Of a stretch of 64,000 nt of DNA, positions 1 to 9,384 are shown one piece after another. Below the pieces are notes generated by a model. That model did no database searches, was not told the origin of the DNA, and saw only the letters and a list, made by a program, of their open reading frames with translations. The first letter of the stretch is position 1, and every line of letters begins with the position of its first letter. Position numbers and translations under genes: made by a program. The DNA is taken from the NCBI GenBank assembly GCA_910587655.1, contig CAJUND010000012.1, forward strand, positions 29,703 through 93,702. Direction: 5' to 3'. Source of the DNA: an uncultured Agathobacter sp. GTDB lineage: Bacteria > Bacillota > Clostridia > Lachnospirales > Lachnospiraceae.

Positions 1-1144
1 AAAATTCCAGCTCCTCTTTTAAATCCGAAGTCACTAATTTCCTGTCTCCCGCAAGAAGCGCTTCCCTTACATCCGCAAAGGCAAGCTCCTCTCCCGCCAC
101 AAACAGATAACTGTCCTCCTCGGAAAAAGAAACCGCCATTGCAGCGTCTTTTACCAGGTAAAATGCAACCGGGTGTTCCCCGGCTTTGCGCCAGATTTCA
201 TCGGCTTCTTTTTTCGTTTTTACCAGCTTAAAAAATTCTTCCGCGTGGTTTTTCGGTATATCCACCTCAAACCGTGCAAGCAGCTGCTTAAACTCCAGAC
301 GTTTACAGACAGCATATGCCTCGCTGGTATATAAATCCGCTGTTTTTTCCAGCCTGGCGTCAGCAAAATCATATGCAAGCGGAACGTCCGTAATAATTGT
401 TGCAAGTTTCTTGCTCATGACCGCCTGGTCCCAGTACTCCACGATATTTTTTGATGCACGCGGCGGACGTATCACATCGGCATGGGCATGCACCTCTTCA
501 ATGCTTCCATACTCTGCAATCAGTGCGGTCGCGGTTTTTTCCCCGATACCGGGAACGCCCGGAATGTTATCCGCCGTATCGCCCATCAGCGCCTTTACGT
601 CAATAAATTCCTTCGGTGTCACCTGGTAGCGTGCTTTTACATCCTCTTCCAGATAGTCCTCGATTTCCGTTCCTGTTTTTTTGGTCTTTGGTATCCGGAT
701 TTTTATGTGTTTTGTCGCAAGCTGCAAAAGGTCACGGTCACCGGAAACCACGGAAACGTCCATGCCTTCCCGCTCCCCAAGAAACGCAAGCGTACCAAGC
801 AGATCGTCCGCCTCATAGCCTTCTTTTTCAACAATACAGACTCCCATGGCGCCCAGCATCTCCTTCATCAGCGGAACCTGCTCGCGCAGTGCATCGTCCA
901 TCGGCCCCCTTGTACCCTTGTAGCCGTCAAACATCCCATGGCGGAACGTCGGTGCATGCACGTCAAACGCAACCGTCAGATAATCCGGCTGCTCCTCTTC
1001 CAGAATCTTAAATAAAATATTCAGAAAGCCATAGACGGCATTTGTGTGCACCCCTTCTGAATTTGTCAGATCCGGCAGTCCGAAAAATGCCCGGTTCAAA
1101 ATGCTGTGCCCGTCTATTAATACCAGTTTTTTATTGATTTCCAT
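1..1144 (-). CDS. polA: DNA polymerase I, N-terminal part (runs off the left edge)
   Basis: Replication and repair polymerase. The visible 381 codons hold the 5'-3' exonuclease domain (start MEINKKLVLIDGHSILNRAF, with the flap-nuclease metal Asp in LIDGHS) and the beginning of a 3'-5' exonuclease-like region at the truncated end; the polymerase domain lies outside the window. The ATG at 1144 is chosen because it directly starts the conserved KLVLIDGHSI block. It lies 32 bp after the pepP stop on the same strand, so it is probably the last gene read from the pepP operon. Family assignment is firm; completeness cannot be judged. Confidence 0.93.
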   Translation of the reverse strand, partial: MEINKKLVLIDGHSILNRAFFGLPDLTNSEGVHTNAVYGFLNILFKILEEEQPDYLTVAFDVHAPTFRHGMFDGYKGTRGPMDDALREQVPLMKEMLGAMGVCIVEKEGYEADDLLGTLAFLGEREGMDVSVVSGDRDLLQLATKHIKIRIPKTKKTGTEIEDYLEEDVKARYQVTPKEFIDVKALMGDTADNIPGVPGIGEKTATALIAEYGSIEEVHAHADVIRPPRASKNIVEYWDQAVMSKKLATIITDVPLAYDFADARLEKTADLYTSEAYAVCKRLEFKQLLARFEVDIPKNHAEEFFKLVKTKKEADEIWRKAGEHPVAFYLVKDAAMAVSFSEEDSYLFVAGEELAFADVREALLAGDRKLVTSDLKEELEF

Positions 1145-1176
1145 TCCCTGTCTGCTCCATCCATTGATTAAATGCC

Positions 1177-2946
1177 TTACACGTTACGCGTCGCGTCCTT
1201 CAGCCATACCAGTTCCTCCCCGCTGAAATAAGGGGAAACCGCGCTGTATACAGCCGCATGGTATTCATTTAAACGTTCCCTTTCTGTATCCGTCAGTTTT
1301 TCTGCCGCAATGGCGTCCAAATCAAACGGTACAAAGGTCAGGTTTTCAAAATACATGAACTGTCCGTATTCGTTTTTTTCGCCTTTTTTGCACAAAAGCT
1401 CGTTTTCCAGACGGATTCCGTATTTTCCTTCTTTATATATCCCCGGCTCATCCGTTGTTACCATTCCCTCTTCCATAACAGCCTCCGGCTTCCGCCAGCG
1501 GAACGCATTTGGTCTCTCGTGGACACTTAAGAGATATCCGACCCCGTGTCCGGTTCCGTGCTTATAATCAAGCCCCTTTTCCCAGAACGGCTCACGCGCG
1601 GCAAAGTCCAGGTTTTTTCCGGTGCAGCCGTATAAAAAACGTGCTGCAGCAAGATTTAAACACGCGGCGCACACCATTGTGTAATCCGCTTTCATCTCCC
1701 CTGTCACAGCCCCCACCGCAAAGGTTCTTGTAATATCCGTGGTGCCTTCCAGATAATGTCCTCCCGAATCGACCAGCAGAAATCCCTGTCCTGTAATTGC
1801 CGCATCGGTTTCGGGAACAGGCGCATAGTGCACAATCGCCCCGTGTTCTTTATATGCGCTGATTGTTTCAAAGGACAGCCCTGTAAAACCCTCCTGTTCC
1901 TTCCGCAGGCGTTCCAGATATTGTGCAGCAGACAGTTCCGTCATGGGAATGCTGCCTGCATTTGTTTTCAGCCAGTACATAAAGCGGCATACCGCCACTG
2001 CATCCCTGATATGCGCCCTTTTTATATTGGTAATCTCGGTTTCATTTTTAATAGCTTTCATCAGAGCTGTCACATCCGGTTCGTCCACAATCCTGCAGGA
2101 ATCCGGAATACTGCTGCAAATGCCAAAGCTTACGACACTGCGGTCCAGAAGAACTGTTTTTTCTTCCAGTCCTTTTACATATTCATAAAACTCCTGATAC
2201 TCCCGGACCGTGATATGGTTTTCTTCCGCGTAGCCGCGTACCGCATCATCCAGTGCCCCGGACTGCACAAACCAAATGCATTCCGCTTCTGTCAGCGCCA
2301 GAAACGAAAGCGGAACCGGCACATAGCTGATGTCGCCGCCGCGCACATTTAACAGCCATGCAATATCACAGAGGGACGTCAGCAGATGTACATCTGCTTT
2401 TTTCTCCTTCATCTTTGCCCGGACTTCTGACAGCTTGTCACATGTTTTCTTTCCGCTGTATGCTTCATCCAGAATCCATACCGGCTCGCAGGAAAGCGCC
2501 GGACGCTCTTTCCAGATACCGTCCAGCATATCCTCATCCGTCTTTATCGTCCCGTGTCTTTTTTCTGCCGCTTTTTTTAATTTTTCTCCCCATACGGCAT
2601 TTACGACACGTCCGTCAAAAGCAAGACAGCCGTGCTCCTTTAAATTCTTTTCCACATACTCTTCTATGCCGGGGACTTCGTCTTCTCCCATCCGGTAAAG
2701 CCTGATTTCATCCGGAAGCTGTTCTTTTGCCTGCACAAAATACCTGCCGTCCGTCCACAGTCCCGCTTCTTCCGCCGTGATAACGGCAGTTCCCGCAGAA
2801 CCGGTAAATCCGGTCAGAAATTCCCTTGCCTTAAAATAATCCGTCACATATTCTGACTCATGAAAATCGGAAGCAGGAACCAGGTACATGTCCGCCTTTT
2901 TCTGCTCCATCACCCTGCGCAGGGCTAAAAGACGCTCATGGATCAC
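1177..2946 (-). CDS. pepP: Xaa-Pro aminopeptidase (M24 family)
   Basis: Cytoplasmic metallopeptidase releasing the N-terminal residue before proline. At 589 residues it is the long three-part form: creatinase-like N-terminal domain with FTGSAGTAV and LWTDGRYF, a second creatinase-like domain, then the pita-bread M24 catalytic domain and C-terminal extension. Metal ligands are visible as Asp in LLVDSGG and TTDITRT, His in HGTGHGVG, and Glu in TDEPGIY and RLENELL. It starts inside the thioesterase stop (ATGA overlap at 2943-2946), so the two are translationally coupled in a minus-strand operon with the Na/Pi transporter upstream and polA downstream. No odd features. Confidence 0.93.
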   Translation of the reverse strand: MIHERLLALRRVMEQKKADMYLVPASDFHESEYVTDYFKAREFLTGFTGSAGTAVITAEEAGLWTDGRYFVQAKEQLPDEIRLYRMGEDEVPGIEEYVEKNLKEHGCLAFDGRVVNAVWGEKLKKAAEKRHGTIKTDEDMLDGIWKERPALSCEPVWILDEAYSGKKTCDKLSEVRAKMKEKKADVHLLTSLCDIAWLLNVRGGDISYVPVPLSFLALTEAECIWFVQSGALDDAVRGYAEENHITVREYQEFYEYVKGLEEKTVLLDRSVVSFGICSSIPDSCRIVDEPDVTALMKAIKNETEITNIKRAHIRDAVAVCRFMYWLKTNAGSIPMTELSAAQYLERLRKEQEGFTGLSFETISAYKEHGAIVHYAPVPETDAAITGQGFLLVDSGGHYLEGTTDITRTFAVGAVTGEMKADYTMVCAACLNLAAARFLYGCTGKNLDFAAREPFWEKGLDYKHGTGHGVGYLLSVHERPNAFRWRKPEAVMEEGMVTTDEPGIYKEGKYGIRLENELLCKKGEKNEYGQFMYFENLTFVPFDLDAIAAEKLTDTERERLNEYHAAVYSAVSPYFSGEELVWLKDATRNV

Positions 2947-3407
2947 TCCATTTCCTCCTTCATTTCAAAGAATTTCGTATCCAGCTCCGGATAAGAGCGT
3001 TTCAGGGAAATCGGCTTGCCGGAACGCGTCAGGAAACAGTGGCTGCTGAATCCTGTCGTACGGAGTTCCCCGGTTTCTTTATCTGTCATCACATATTCCA
3101 GCTCCATGCGGATTCCGTTATATTTCACTAACTTGGTTTCAATCACAACGGTCTCATCAAAGTGTACCATGCTGTGGTACTCCACCGAAACGGAAAGCAC
3201 CGGACTGATAATCTCCATTTCTTCCATCTGTCTGTAGTTTAAGCCGATCTGGTCCATCAGATCCATCCTTGCCTCTTCCATCCATTTAATGTAATTACTG
3301 TGATGGATAATTCCCATCTGGTCCGTCTCATAATATTTTGCATGGTGTTCATACGGACGTACCTTGATATCTGTCGGTTCTGCGATTTCTATTTCCTGTT
3401 TCATCAT
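2943..3407 (-). CDS. Acyl-CoA thioesterase, hotdog fold (YbgC/FadM-like)
   Basis: Predicted 154-residue cytosolic thioesterase hydrolysing acyl-CoA or acyl-ACP. The N-terminal block YYETDQMGIIHHSNYIKWME is the 4-hydroxybenzoyl-CoA thioesterase signature, with Asp and His in the expected active-site positions. Length fits a single hotdog domain. It overlaps its upstream neighbour (Na/Pi transporter) and downstream neighbour (pepP) by 4 bp each, giving tight translational coupling. Substrate cannot be inferred from sequence; the linkage to pepP and a phosphate transporter is not informative. Confidence 0.85.
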   Translation of the reverse strand: MMKQEIEIAEPTDIKVRPYEHHAKYYETDQMGIIHHSNYIKWMEEARMDLMDQIGLNYRQMEEMEIISPVLSVSVEYHSMVHFDETVVIETKLVKYNGIRMELEYVMTDKETGELRTTGFSSHCFLTRSGKPISLKRSYPELDTKFFEMKEEME

Positions 3408-5260
3408 CCATTCCTCTGCCTTTTTTTATTTTTTTTAGGGTTCTTTCCCTCTTTTACCGTTTTCTCTTTTACTGCCTTTTCTTCCGCCTGCTTCGTATGC
3501 GTCATGTCATATTTCCTGGCATACTCATCGAAGCATTCCATGTACTGCTCGTTCTTCATCTGGCGCATACTCTTTAAGTACTCATGCGTATCAAACTCTG
3601 CCGCCTCAAGCTCAAGCATTGCCACTGCAACATTGGAACAGTGCGCGGCAATACGCTCATAATTTGTCAGAAGGTCATTAAAGGCAAATCCCTGCTTTAA
3701 TTCGCATTTTCCTTCGCGCAGACGGCTGACATGACGGTTTTTCAGTTCATTGCAGAGCATTCCGACCAGCTCGCGCAGCGGCTCAATCCGGACTGCCATA
3801 TGCAGATTGTCCTCGGAAAATGCCTCCACGGTCAGATCCACGATTTCCTTTACTGCCGCGCTTAACACCTCTACCTCACTCTGTGCATCAGCGGAAAAAG
3901 ATGTTTTCCTCTCGCTCAGCTCATTTGCCACTTCGGAAATATTCACCGCGTGGTCGCTTAAACGCTCAAAATCACTGATGGTATGTAAAAATTTGGAAAC
4001 CTGCTTGGTCTGGGGCATCGACATTTCTGTTCCCGTCAGCTGCATCAGGTAAGTGCCGAGCTTGTCCTCATATTTGTCAATCAGGTTTTCTTTTTCCTGA
4101 ACCTTCTGGTATTTATCATGTGAAAAATCGGAAAGCAGTGATATGGAACGGTAGATGTTTTTCCGCGCCTTTTTTGCCATGCCGTTCATTGCCGTATGGC
4201 ACTGTCCGATGGCAAGCGCCGGATACACAAGAAAACGCTCCTCCAGCAGGTCAAAATCCGCCAGATCTTCCAGCTCTTCCGGATCATCCTTAACCAGTCT
4301 GAACACCAGCTTTTCAATCAGAGGAATAAACGGAATCAGAAGCAGAATTGTGGCAAGACGGAACACGGAATTCATCAGTGCAATCGTCACTGGCCGCATT
4401 GTTGTATTCATGAAATCAAAATGCACAACTGCATTGACACTGTAAAATGCAATGGACCAGAATACCATTCCAAACAAATCATTTATCAGGTAAATCAACG
4501 CTGTGCGCTTTCCGTTTCTGTTTGTGCCGATGGACGACAGAAGAACCGGGCATGCCGCACCGACTCCGATACCCATTGTAATTGGCAGGGCAGCGGCAAA
4601 ACTGATGCTTCCGGTCATGGAAAGAGCCTGTAAAATACCGACGGACGCGGATGCACTCTGCAGTATCGCCGTAAAAATGATGCCGACAAGAATACCCGCT
4701 AGCGGATTGGTGAACATGGTAAGCATGTTGACAAAATGCTCATTCTCCTTAAGCGGTGCAACAGCGCCGCTCATCATCTGCATCCCGTTCATCAGGATGG
4801 CAAAGCCAAGCATAATATCGCCGATATTCTTATACACCATTTTCTTGAGAAATGTCTTAAAAATAATGCCGACAATGGCAACAACCGCTGAAATTGTTGC
4901 GGTGGACAAAAGCTGGGCAACGCCGCTTGAGCCGTCAACATAAGACAGGCAGAGAATCCAGCCTGTGATACTTGTTCCGATATTTGCACCCATAATAATG
5001 CCGATTGCCTGTGCAACCTGCATCATACCGGAATTTACAAATCCCACAACCATCACTGTGGTGGCGGAGGACGACTGGATGATTGCAGTAACCACTGTGC
5101 CAAGCAGCAGTCCCTTTAACGGAGTATTGGTAAGCTTGTACAGCACAAGCTCAAGCTTGTTTCCTGCCACCCGTTTCAGTCCGTCCCCCATCAGGGACAT
5201 GCCGAAGAGAAAAAGCGCCACACCGGATAACAGTGAAAGGATAATCGTAATGCCGTTCAT
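3404..5260 (-). CDS. Na/Pi cotransporter family protein with PhoU-like tail
   Basis: 618-residue inner-membrane protein of the NptA/YjbB family. The N-terminal half contains two inverted Na_Pi_cotrans repeats with the QSSSATTVM and QSASASVGI motifs, typical of sodium-dependent phosphate transporters. The C-terminal half (about residues 340-590) is a helical PhoU-like domain, followed by a lysine-rich tail. Likely moves phosphate across the membrane; in bacteria direction is often uncertain. First gene of the minus-strand run that ends in polA. A second paralogue lies at 38535-40196 with the same architecture. Confidence 0.9.
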   Translation of the reverse strand: MNGITIILSLLSGVALFLFGMSLMGDGLKRVAGNKLELVLYKLTNTPLKGLLLGTVVTAIIQSSSATTVMVVGFVNSGMMQVAQAIGIIMGANIGTSITGWILCLSYVDGSSGVAQLLSTATISAVVAIVGIIFKTFLKKMVYKNIGDIMLGFAILMNGMQMMSGAVAPLKENEHFVNMLTMFTNPLAGILVGIIFTAILQSASASVGILQALSMTGSISFAAALPITMGIGVGAACPVLLSSIGTNRNGKRTALIYLINDLFGMVFWSIAFYSVNAVVHFDFMNTTMRPVTIALMNSVFRLATILLLIPFIPLIEKLVFRLVKDDPEELEDLADFDLLEERFLVYPALAIGQCHTAMNGMAKKARKNIYRSISLLSDFSHDKYQKVQEKENLIDKYEDKLGTYLMQLTGTEMSMPQTKQVSKFLHTISDFERLSDHAVNISEVANELSERKTSFSADAQSEVEVLSAAVKEIVDLTVEAFSEDNLHMAVRIEPLRELVGMLCNELKNRHVSRLREGKCELKQGFAFNDLLTNYERIAAHCSNVAVAMLELEAAEFDTHEYLKSMRQMKNEQYMECFDEYARKYDMTHTKQAEEKAVKEKTVKEGKNPKKNKKRQRNG

Positions 5261-5344
5261 ATCATTTTTCCTTTGGTTAGTTATTTAATATATACCTCTC
5301 CATTATATGACACTTTACCCTCTTTTTACAATCCCTTTTTGATT

Positions 5345-6328
5345 TTAATTGAAGAGTGACTGAAACCAGTCCGCAATTTTCCGGAAAAAGTTCTTTACTT
5401 TTGCCCCGAAACCTTCGCTGTTTATCGCATCCTGCAGTTTGTCCGCCCATGCGGACGCCTGGTCTTTAATGCTGTCCCAGTCAAGATCCAGGGTTTTCAG
5501 CTTTTCAACCAGGTCTATAATCTTCTGTCTGTCTTCCGCGGAAATTTCCAGATCGTATTTCTTTGCATATTCGTCAATCGCATCTTCAATCTGCTCCTTC
5601 GTATCCAGCTTTCCGTCTGCCATCCTTCCCTTAATGTCGGCAATCATGGCTTCGATATCCTCGGAATCCCCGTCAATGCTCTGCTCCAGTTCCCCCGTGG
5701 TGACAAGCTCGTCCATCGCGGCGTCCACAATATCCTCATCCAGCAGTTCCCCGGTAATCTGCTCATAAGCTTCCAGGGTTCCCACCAGCGCCGCCGTGCC
5801 GGAAATGGCAAACGGTCCTGCCACGATGACATTTGCATCCTGCACGCCTGCGGTTGCAAGGGCATTTTTGTACATTCCGGCGGTACAGTAATTAATATTG
5901 TAGGTGGACACCTTAAGTCCGTCCCCTTCACCTGCAAGCGATACCACAACCGAAGAAAGCGCCCGCGTACCGATTTTTTCCTTTGGAACATAAGCGTCCA
6001 GATATTTGTGTTCCTCCTCGTTACTGACATACACCACATCATACTGGTCGAAATCAGCCGCCTCAATCCCCATATATTCCAGGACTTTGTGCTGTTCGTC
6101 TGCCGTCAGGTCTGCGCCAAGCGCAAGATACGGCTTGTCGGACTGGGTGATGACAACCTCATCCCCGTCCCCTTCGGTTCCTTCTGCATCCGCATAGGCG
6201 GTAAACGGAACACTGCATACGGTTACGGCAGCCATAAATGCCGCCATGATTTTTATCATTTTCTGTTTCATGCTTTGTACCATGCCGCAGGCAGTCCCCG
6301 CGGTTTTTCCTTTCAAAATTTTACTCAT
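5345..6328 (-). CDS. Secreted DUF1002 domain protein
   Basis: 327 residues. A basic stretch followed by a hydrophobic segment (about residues 24-42, MIKIMAAFMAAVTVCSVPFT) and AYADAEG looks like an export signal with Ala-X-Ala cleavage. The remainder, with GTRALSSVVVSLAGEG and IVAGPFAISGTAALVGTLEA, matches the DUF1002 family found in Firmicutes; function unknown. The first Met overlaps the stop of the upstream LD-carboxypeptidase by 4 bp, so translation is probably coupled, although an internal Met nearer the signal peptide would give a more usual leader. Pairing with a cell-wall peptidase suggests an envelope role, by inference only. Confidence 0.85.
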   Translation of the reverse strand: MSKILKGKTAGTACGMVQSMKQKMIKIMAAFMAAVTVCSVPFTAYADAEGTEGDGDEVVITQSDKPYLALGADLTADEQHKVLEYMGIEAADFDQYDVVYVSNEEEHKYLDAYVPKEKIGTRALSSVVVSLAGEGDGLKVSTYNINYCTAGMYKNALATAGVQDANVIVAGPFAISGTAALVGTLEAYEQITGELLDEDIVDAAMDELVTTGELEQSIDGDSEDIEAMIADIKGRMADGKLDTKEQIEDAIDEYAKKYDLEISAEDRQKIIDLVEKLKTLDLDWDSIKDQASAWADKLQDAINSEGFGAKVKNFFRKIADWFQSLFN

Positions 6329-7353
6329 TTCAGAATATACTGCATTTCAAATTTATGATCCTGTACACGAACTTCGGCAAGCGCACCGCTGATCACCGGC
6401 ATCATTGGCGACAGATGCCCGATATCCAGATCCATGATAACCGGAACTTTAAAATCCGCCAGCAGATCCGTCACTGCGCGGTACTGGTCAATTCCAAACG
6501 CCTCCTCCCCAAAACAAAGAGGACGTCCAATCAGGAATCCTTTTACATGGGAAAACCAGCCTGCATGTATCATCTGCCAGACGGCACGCCTGATGGACAT
6601 GATATTTAAATCACACGATTCTAAAAACCATAAAAAACCGTCCTCCCTGTAACGCTCTGTAAACTCTTTCACATGGTCAAATTCCGTCCCGGTCAGGTTT
6701 ACCAGACAGTCCATGCAGCCTCCAATCAGCCGTCCCTTTATGGTAACCGGCTCATCCCCAAAACAGCGGATACGCACCGGCTCCGTCACCTGGTACGGTG
6801 CAAGCGGCGTTTCCTCGCTCTTACTGCTCTCCCGCTCCCAGAGGTCATAATTGTGTACACCGTCCCGTTTTCCGCACAGCAGTGCAAACGCATCCTCCAC
6901 TGCCGGATGCCAAGGCTCCATGCCGAACGCCGAGGCACAGGGACCGTAAATGGCTGCCGTATCACAGACGGTTGCGGACAGAAAGGTAAAGTTGGTGTTA
7001 TCCGAAAAGCCCATATACCATTTGGGCTTTGCATTCCTGATGCGCCCAAAGTCAATATACGGCAGTACTTCACACATCAGCTCCCCGCCGCCGCAGGAAA
7101 TAATCACATCATTATTAGTGCCACAATAGCTCTCATTTAATTCCATTCCGCACAGTTTCGGGTCATTGCTGATGCCAATGCCTTTTTCCACGAGGCAGTT
7201 TTCCCCAAGCTGTGTCTGATAACCCATTTGATGAAACCTGTCCAGCGCGTGCATAAACGCTGTATAATACGGCTCTGTCGCACACCCGAAGGACGGCGCG
7301 ACAAAACCAATGGTTCCGTTTTCCTGTAAAAACTCCGGATACCGCATAATCAT
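6325..7353 (-). CDS. LD-carboxypeptidase, S66 family (LdcA/MccF-like)
   Basis: 342-residue serine peptidase of family S66, which trims the terminal D-Ala of muropeptide tetrapeptides or, in the MccF branch, cleaves microcin C-type acyl-adenylates. Nucleophile Ser117 sits in MGFSDNT; the Glu and His of the triad are visible in WFLESCD and DIGHLSP. N-terminal IGFVAPSFG is the usual first strand. MccF-like proteins share this layout, so peptidoglycan recycling versus antibiotic self-protection is unresolved. It is followed, with a 4-bp overlap, by the exported DUF1002 protein. Confidence 0.88.
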   Translation of the reverse strand: MIMRYPEFLQENGTIGFVAPSFGCATEPYYTAFMHALDRFHQMGYQTQLGENCLVEKGIGISNDPKLCGMELNESYCGTNNDVIISCGGGELMCEVLPYIDFGRIRNAKPKWYMGFSDNTNFTFLSATVCDTAAIYGPCASAFGMEPWHPAVEDAFALLCGKRDGVHNYDLWERESSKSEETPLAPYQVTEPVRIRCFGDEPVTIKGRLIGGCMDCLVNLTGTEFDHVKEFTERYREDGFLWFLESCDLNIMSIRRAVWQMIHAGWFSHVKGFLIGRPLCFGEEAFGIDQYRAVTDLLADFKVPVIMDLDIGHLSPMMPVISGALAEVRVQDHKFEMQYILK

Positions 7354-7497
7354 TCCTCCCTTTCCTGCCAGACTGTACTGTTACCAAATATACTATCGGA
7401 ATCTTTCTGCATGTGCAACCTCTACTTCCTTAAATTTTTATTACGAAACCTGCCATCAGGCACAAAAAAAGACGAAGATGAAACATCTCCGCCCATT

Positions 7498-7563
7498 GTA
7501 ACACCCCGTCAGGGGTGTTACCTACGTAAAGCGCTTCGCGAAGCGAACTCTCATGCGCTTTGC
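7498..7563. repeat. Nested palindromic repeat, copy 1
   Basis: Two adjacent hairpins. The first is a perfect 10-bp stem GTAACACCCC/GGGGTGTTAC with a 4-base loop (7498-7521). The second (about 7527-7563) is a long stem AAAGCGC/GCGCTTT enclosing the inner palindrome CGCTTCGCGAAGCG. On the minus strand the core CATGAGAGTTCGCTTCGCGAA corresponds, with small changes, to the core of the two copies at 10881-10996. Both modules occur together at both loci, so this is one interspersed repeat family. Confidence 0.8.
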
Positions 7564-7568
7564 TCCTT

Positions 7569-7853
7569 TTATCCCGGAACGTACTGGTACCGAATCTTCT
7601 GACTGGAATAAAACAGATAAGATTTTACATTTGTCCAGAAAGAAAGCTCCTTATTATATTTAAAGCTTGTGTCATATGCAATTCCCTGCCGGTTGCACCA
7701 GATATAGATGTCATTGAGTCCCATCTGTTTCACCGACCTGATGTTGTTCATAAAAGTCTCGATTTTTGAAAGCTCCCTTTCACTGTTAATATACAAATGA
7801 AAAATTGTATTCGGACATTCAATTAAGATACGTCCCTCGTGTTTTTCTCTCAA
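7569..7853 (-). CDS. Hypothetical 94-residue protein
   Basis: Not recognised. Starts at TTG (7853) with a good ribosome site, GGGAGAGGGTGG, eight bases upstream. The protein has an N-terminal strand-like region (RILIECPNTIFHLYI), a charged helix (SERELSKIETFMNNIR) and an aromatic-rich C terminus; no signal peptide or membrane segment. It ends six bases from the palindromic repeat copy 1, and is divergent from the phosphofructokinase gene. Codon use looks like neighbouring genes. Could be a small ligand-binding or regulatory protein; function unknown. Confidence 0.6.
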   Translation of the reverse strand: MREKHEGRILIECPNTIFHLYINSERELSKIETFMNNIRSVKQMGLNDIYIWCNRQGIAYDTSFKYNKELSFWTNVKSYLFYSSQKIRYQYVPG

Positions 7854-8135
7854 AACTGTTCCACCCTCTCCCGTTTTGCTTCCGCAGCCTGCTTTCTGGT
7901 GCAGATTTTTGTGTCTTATTTTACTTATTTTACTATAATTTAACAGAAAACACCAGCGGTTTTTGACATTTTTTTATAAAATTTTGTTCCATTTCTGTAT
8001 AAGTATATCTGTTTTCCACAGATTTCATGTGTACCTCTTGAACTTCTTTTCTAAAACATCTAAAATGTGTATTGAAATCTATGCATACAGCGAACCTGCA
8101 ATGCAGGATTACTGAATAATATTAAGGAGACTGTA

Positions 8136-9365
8136 ATGAATAATTCAAACTGTATGGTTGCCCAGTCCGGCGGCCCGACCTGTGCCATTAATGCCAGTCT
8201 TGCCGGTGTGGTTTCCGGCATAAAAAATTCTTCGGTATATGAAAAATGTTATGGTGCCGTCAATGGCATTTTAGGAATCCTGAATGAACAGTACACGGAT
8301 CTGACAGATACCATTACCGACGATGCCGCCCTTTGCCGTCTTATGACAACCCCTGCCATGTACCTGGGTTCCTGCCGGCACAGGCTTGCAGACTATAAGG
8401 ATGATGATTCTTCCTATGTATTTATTTTTAACCAGTTTGCAAAGCTGGGTATCCGTGCATTCTTTTATATCGGCGGCAATGATTCGATGGATACCGTGGA
8501 CAAGCTTTCGGATTATGCCAGAAAGATAAACAGCGATATCCGCATTATCGGCATTCCCAAAACCGTTGACAATGACCTTTACATGACCGACCACACGCCG
8601 GGATTCGGCTCTGCAGCAAAATACATTGCCACCTCCCTGCTTGAAATCGCGCATGATACATTTATATATGCGGTAAAAAGCGTCACCATTGTGGAAATTA
8701 TGGGAAGGGATGCCGGATGGCTGACCGCGGCATCTGCACTTGCAAGAAACGACTACAATGCCGCCCCGCATTTCATTTACCTGCCGGAGACAGCATTCTG
8801 CAAAGAACAGTTCCTGCACGATGTAAAAGAAAAGCTGAAAACAGTTGATAATGTTATTGTTGCGGTTTCAGAAGGTATCCGTGATGAAAACCAGGAGTAC
8901 ATCACGGCATCTTCCGCGGCGGTGGACCAGTTCGGACACAAACAGCTTTCCGGAGCCGGAAAGGCGCTGGAAATCCTTGTCAAACAGGAACTGGGCGTCA
9001 AAGTCCGTTCCGTGGAAATCAACGTCCTGCAGCGGTGTGCAGCGCACATGCTGTCAAAAACGGATATTGACGAATCATTTTCACTCGGTAAGCACGCTGT
9101 TTCCCTTGCAGAGGAAGGCGTCACCGCTTCCATGGTAATGCTGGAACGCGTTTCTGACAGCCCTTATGCAGTTACTTACAGCCATGCAGATATCCGCAGT
9201 ATTGCCAACCAGGCAAAAATGATTCCTGCGGAATGGATTCATGAAGACGGAAATGATGTGACGGCGGAACTTACGGATTATTTAAGACCGCTCATCCTGG
9301 GAGAGGTAACGATTTCCTATAAAGACGGCATTCCGGCATACATGCCGTTTCTTCACAGGGATTAA
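8136..9365 (+). CDS. pfp: Pyrophosphate-dependent 6-phosphofructokinase
   Basis: Glycolytic phosphorylation of fructose 6-phosphate, predicted to use PPi rather than ATP. The 409-residue protein has the PFK fold: nucleotide/phosphoryl-donor loop QSGGPTCAIN, donor site IGGNDSMDT (residues 112-120) and PKTVDNDLYMTDHTPGFGSA (from 141). Asp116 and Lys142 replace the two glycines that mark ATP-dependent enzymes, the established PPi signature. Asp145 and Asp147 are the catalytic pair. Start ATG follows AAGGAGACTGTA. It is 19 bp ahead of the L,D-transpeptidase gene, which has its own ribosome site; the pair may be cotranscribed. Confidence 0.93.
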   Translation: MNNSNCMVAQSGGPTCAINASLAGVVSGIKNSSVYEKCYGAVNGILGILNEQYTDLTDTITDDAALCRLMTTPAMYLGSCRHRLADYKDDDSSYVFIFNQFAKLGIRAFFYIGGNDSMDTVDKLSDYARKINSDIRIIGIPKTVDNDLYMTDHTPGFGSAAKYIATSLLEIAHDTFIYAVKSVTIVEIMGRDAGWLTAASALARNDYNAAPHFIYLPETAFCKEQFLHDVKEKLKTVDNVIVAVSEGIRDENQEYITASSAAVDQFGHKQLSGAGKALEILVKQELGVKVRSVEINVLQRCAAHMLSKTDIDESFSLGKHAVSLAEEGVTASMVMLERVSDSPYAVTYSHADIRSIANQAKMIPAEWIHEDGNDVTAELTDYLRPLILGEVTISYKDGIPAYMPFLHRD

Positions 9366-9384
9366 ACTACAGAAAGGAGCTTTT

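Noticed and set aside
482..1015. Open plus-strand frame opposite polA
   Set aside because: It lies wholly within the polA coding region on the other strand, has no ribosome site or family motif, and codon structure follows polA.
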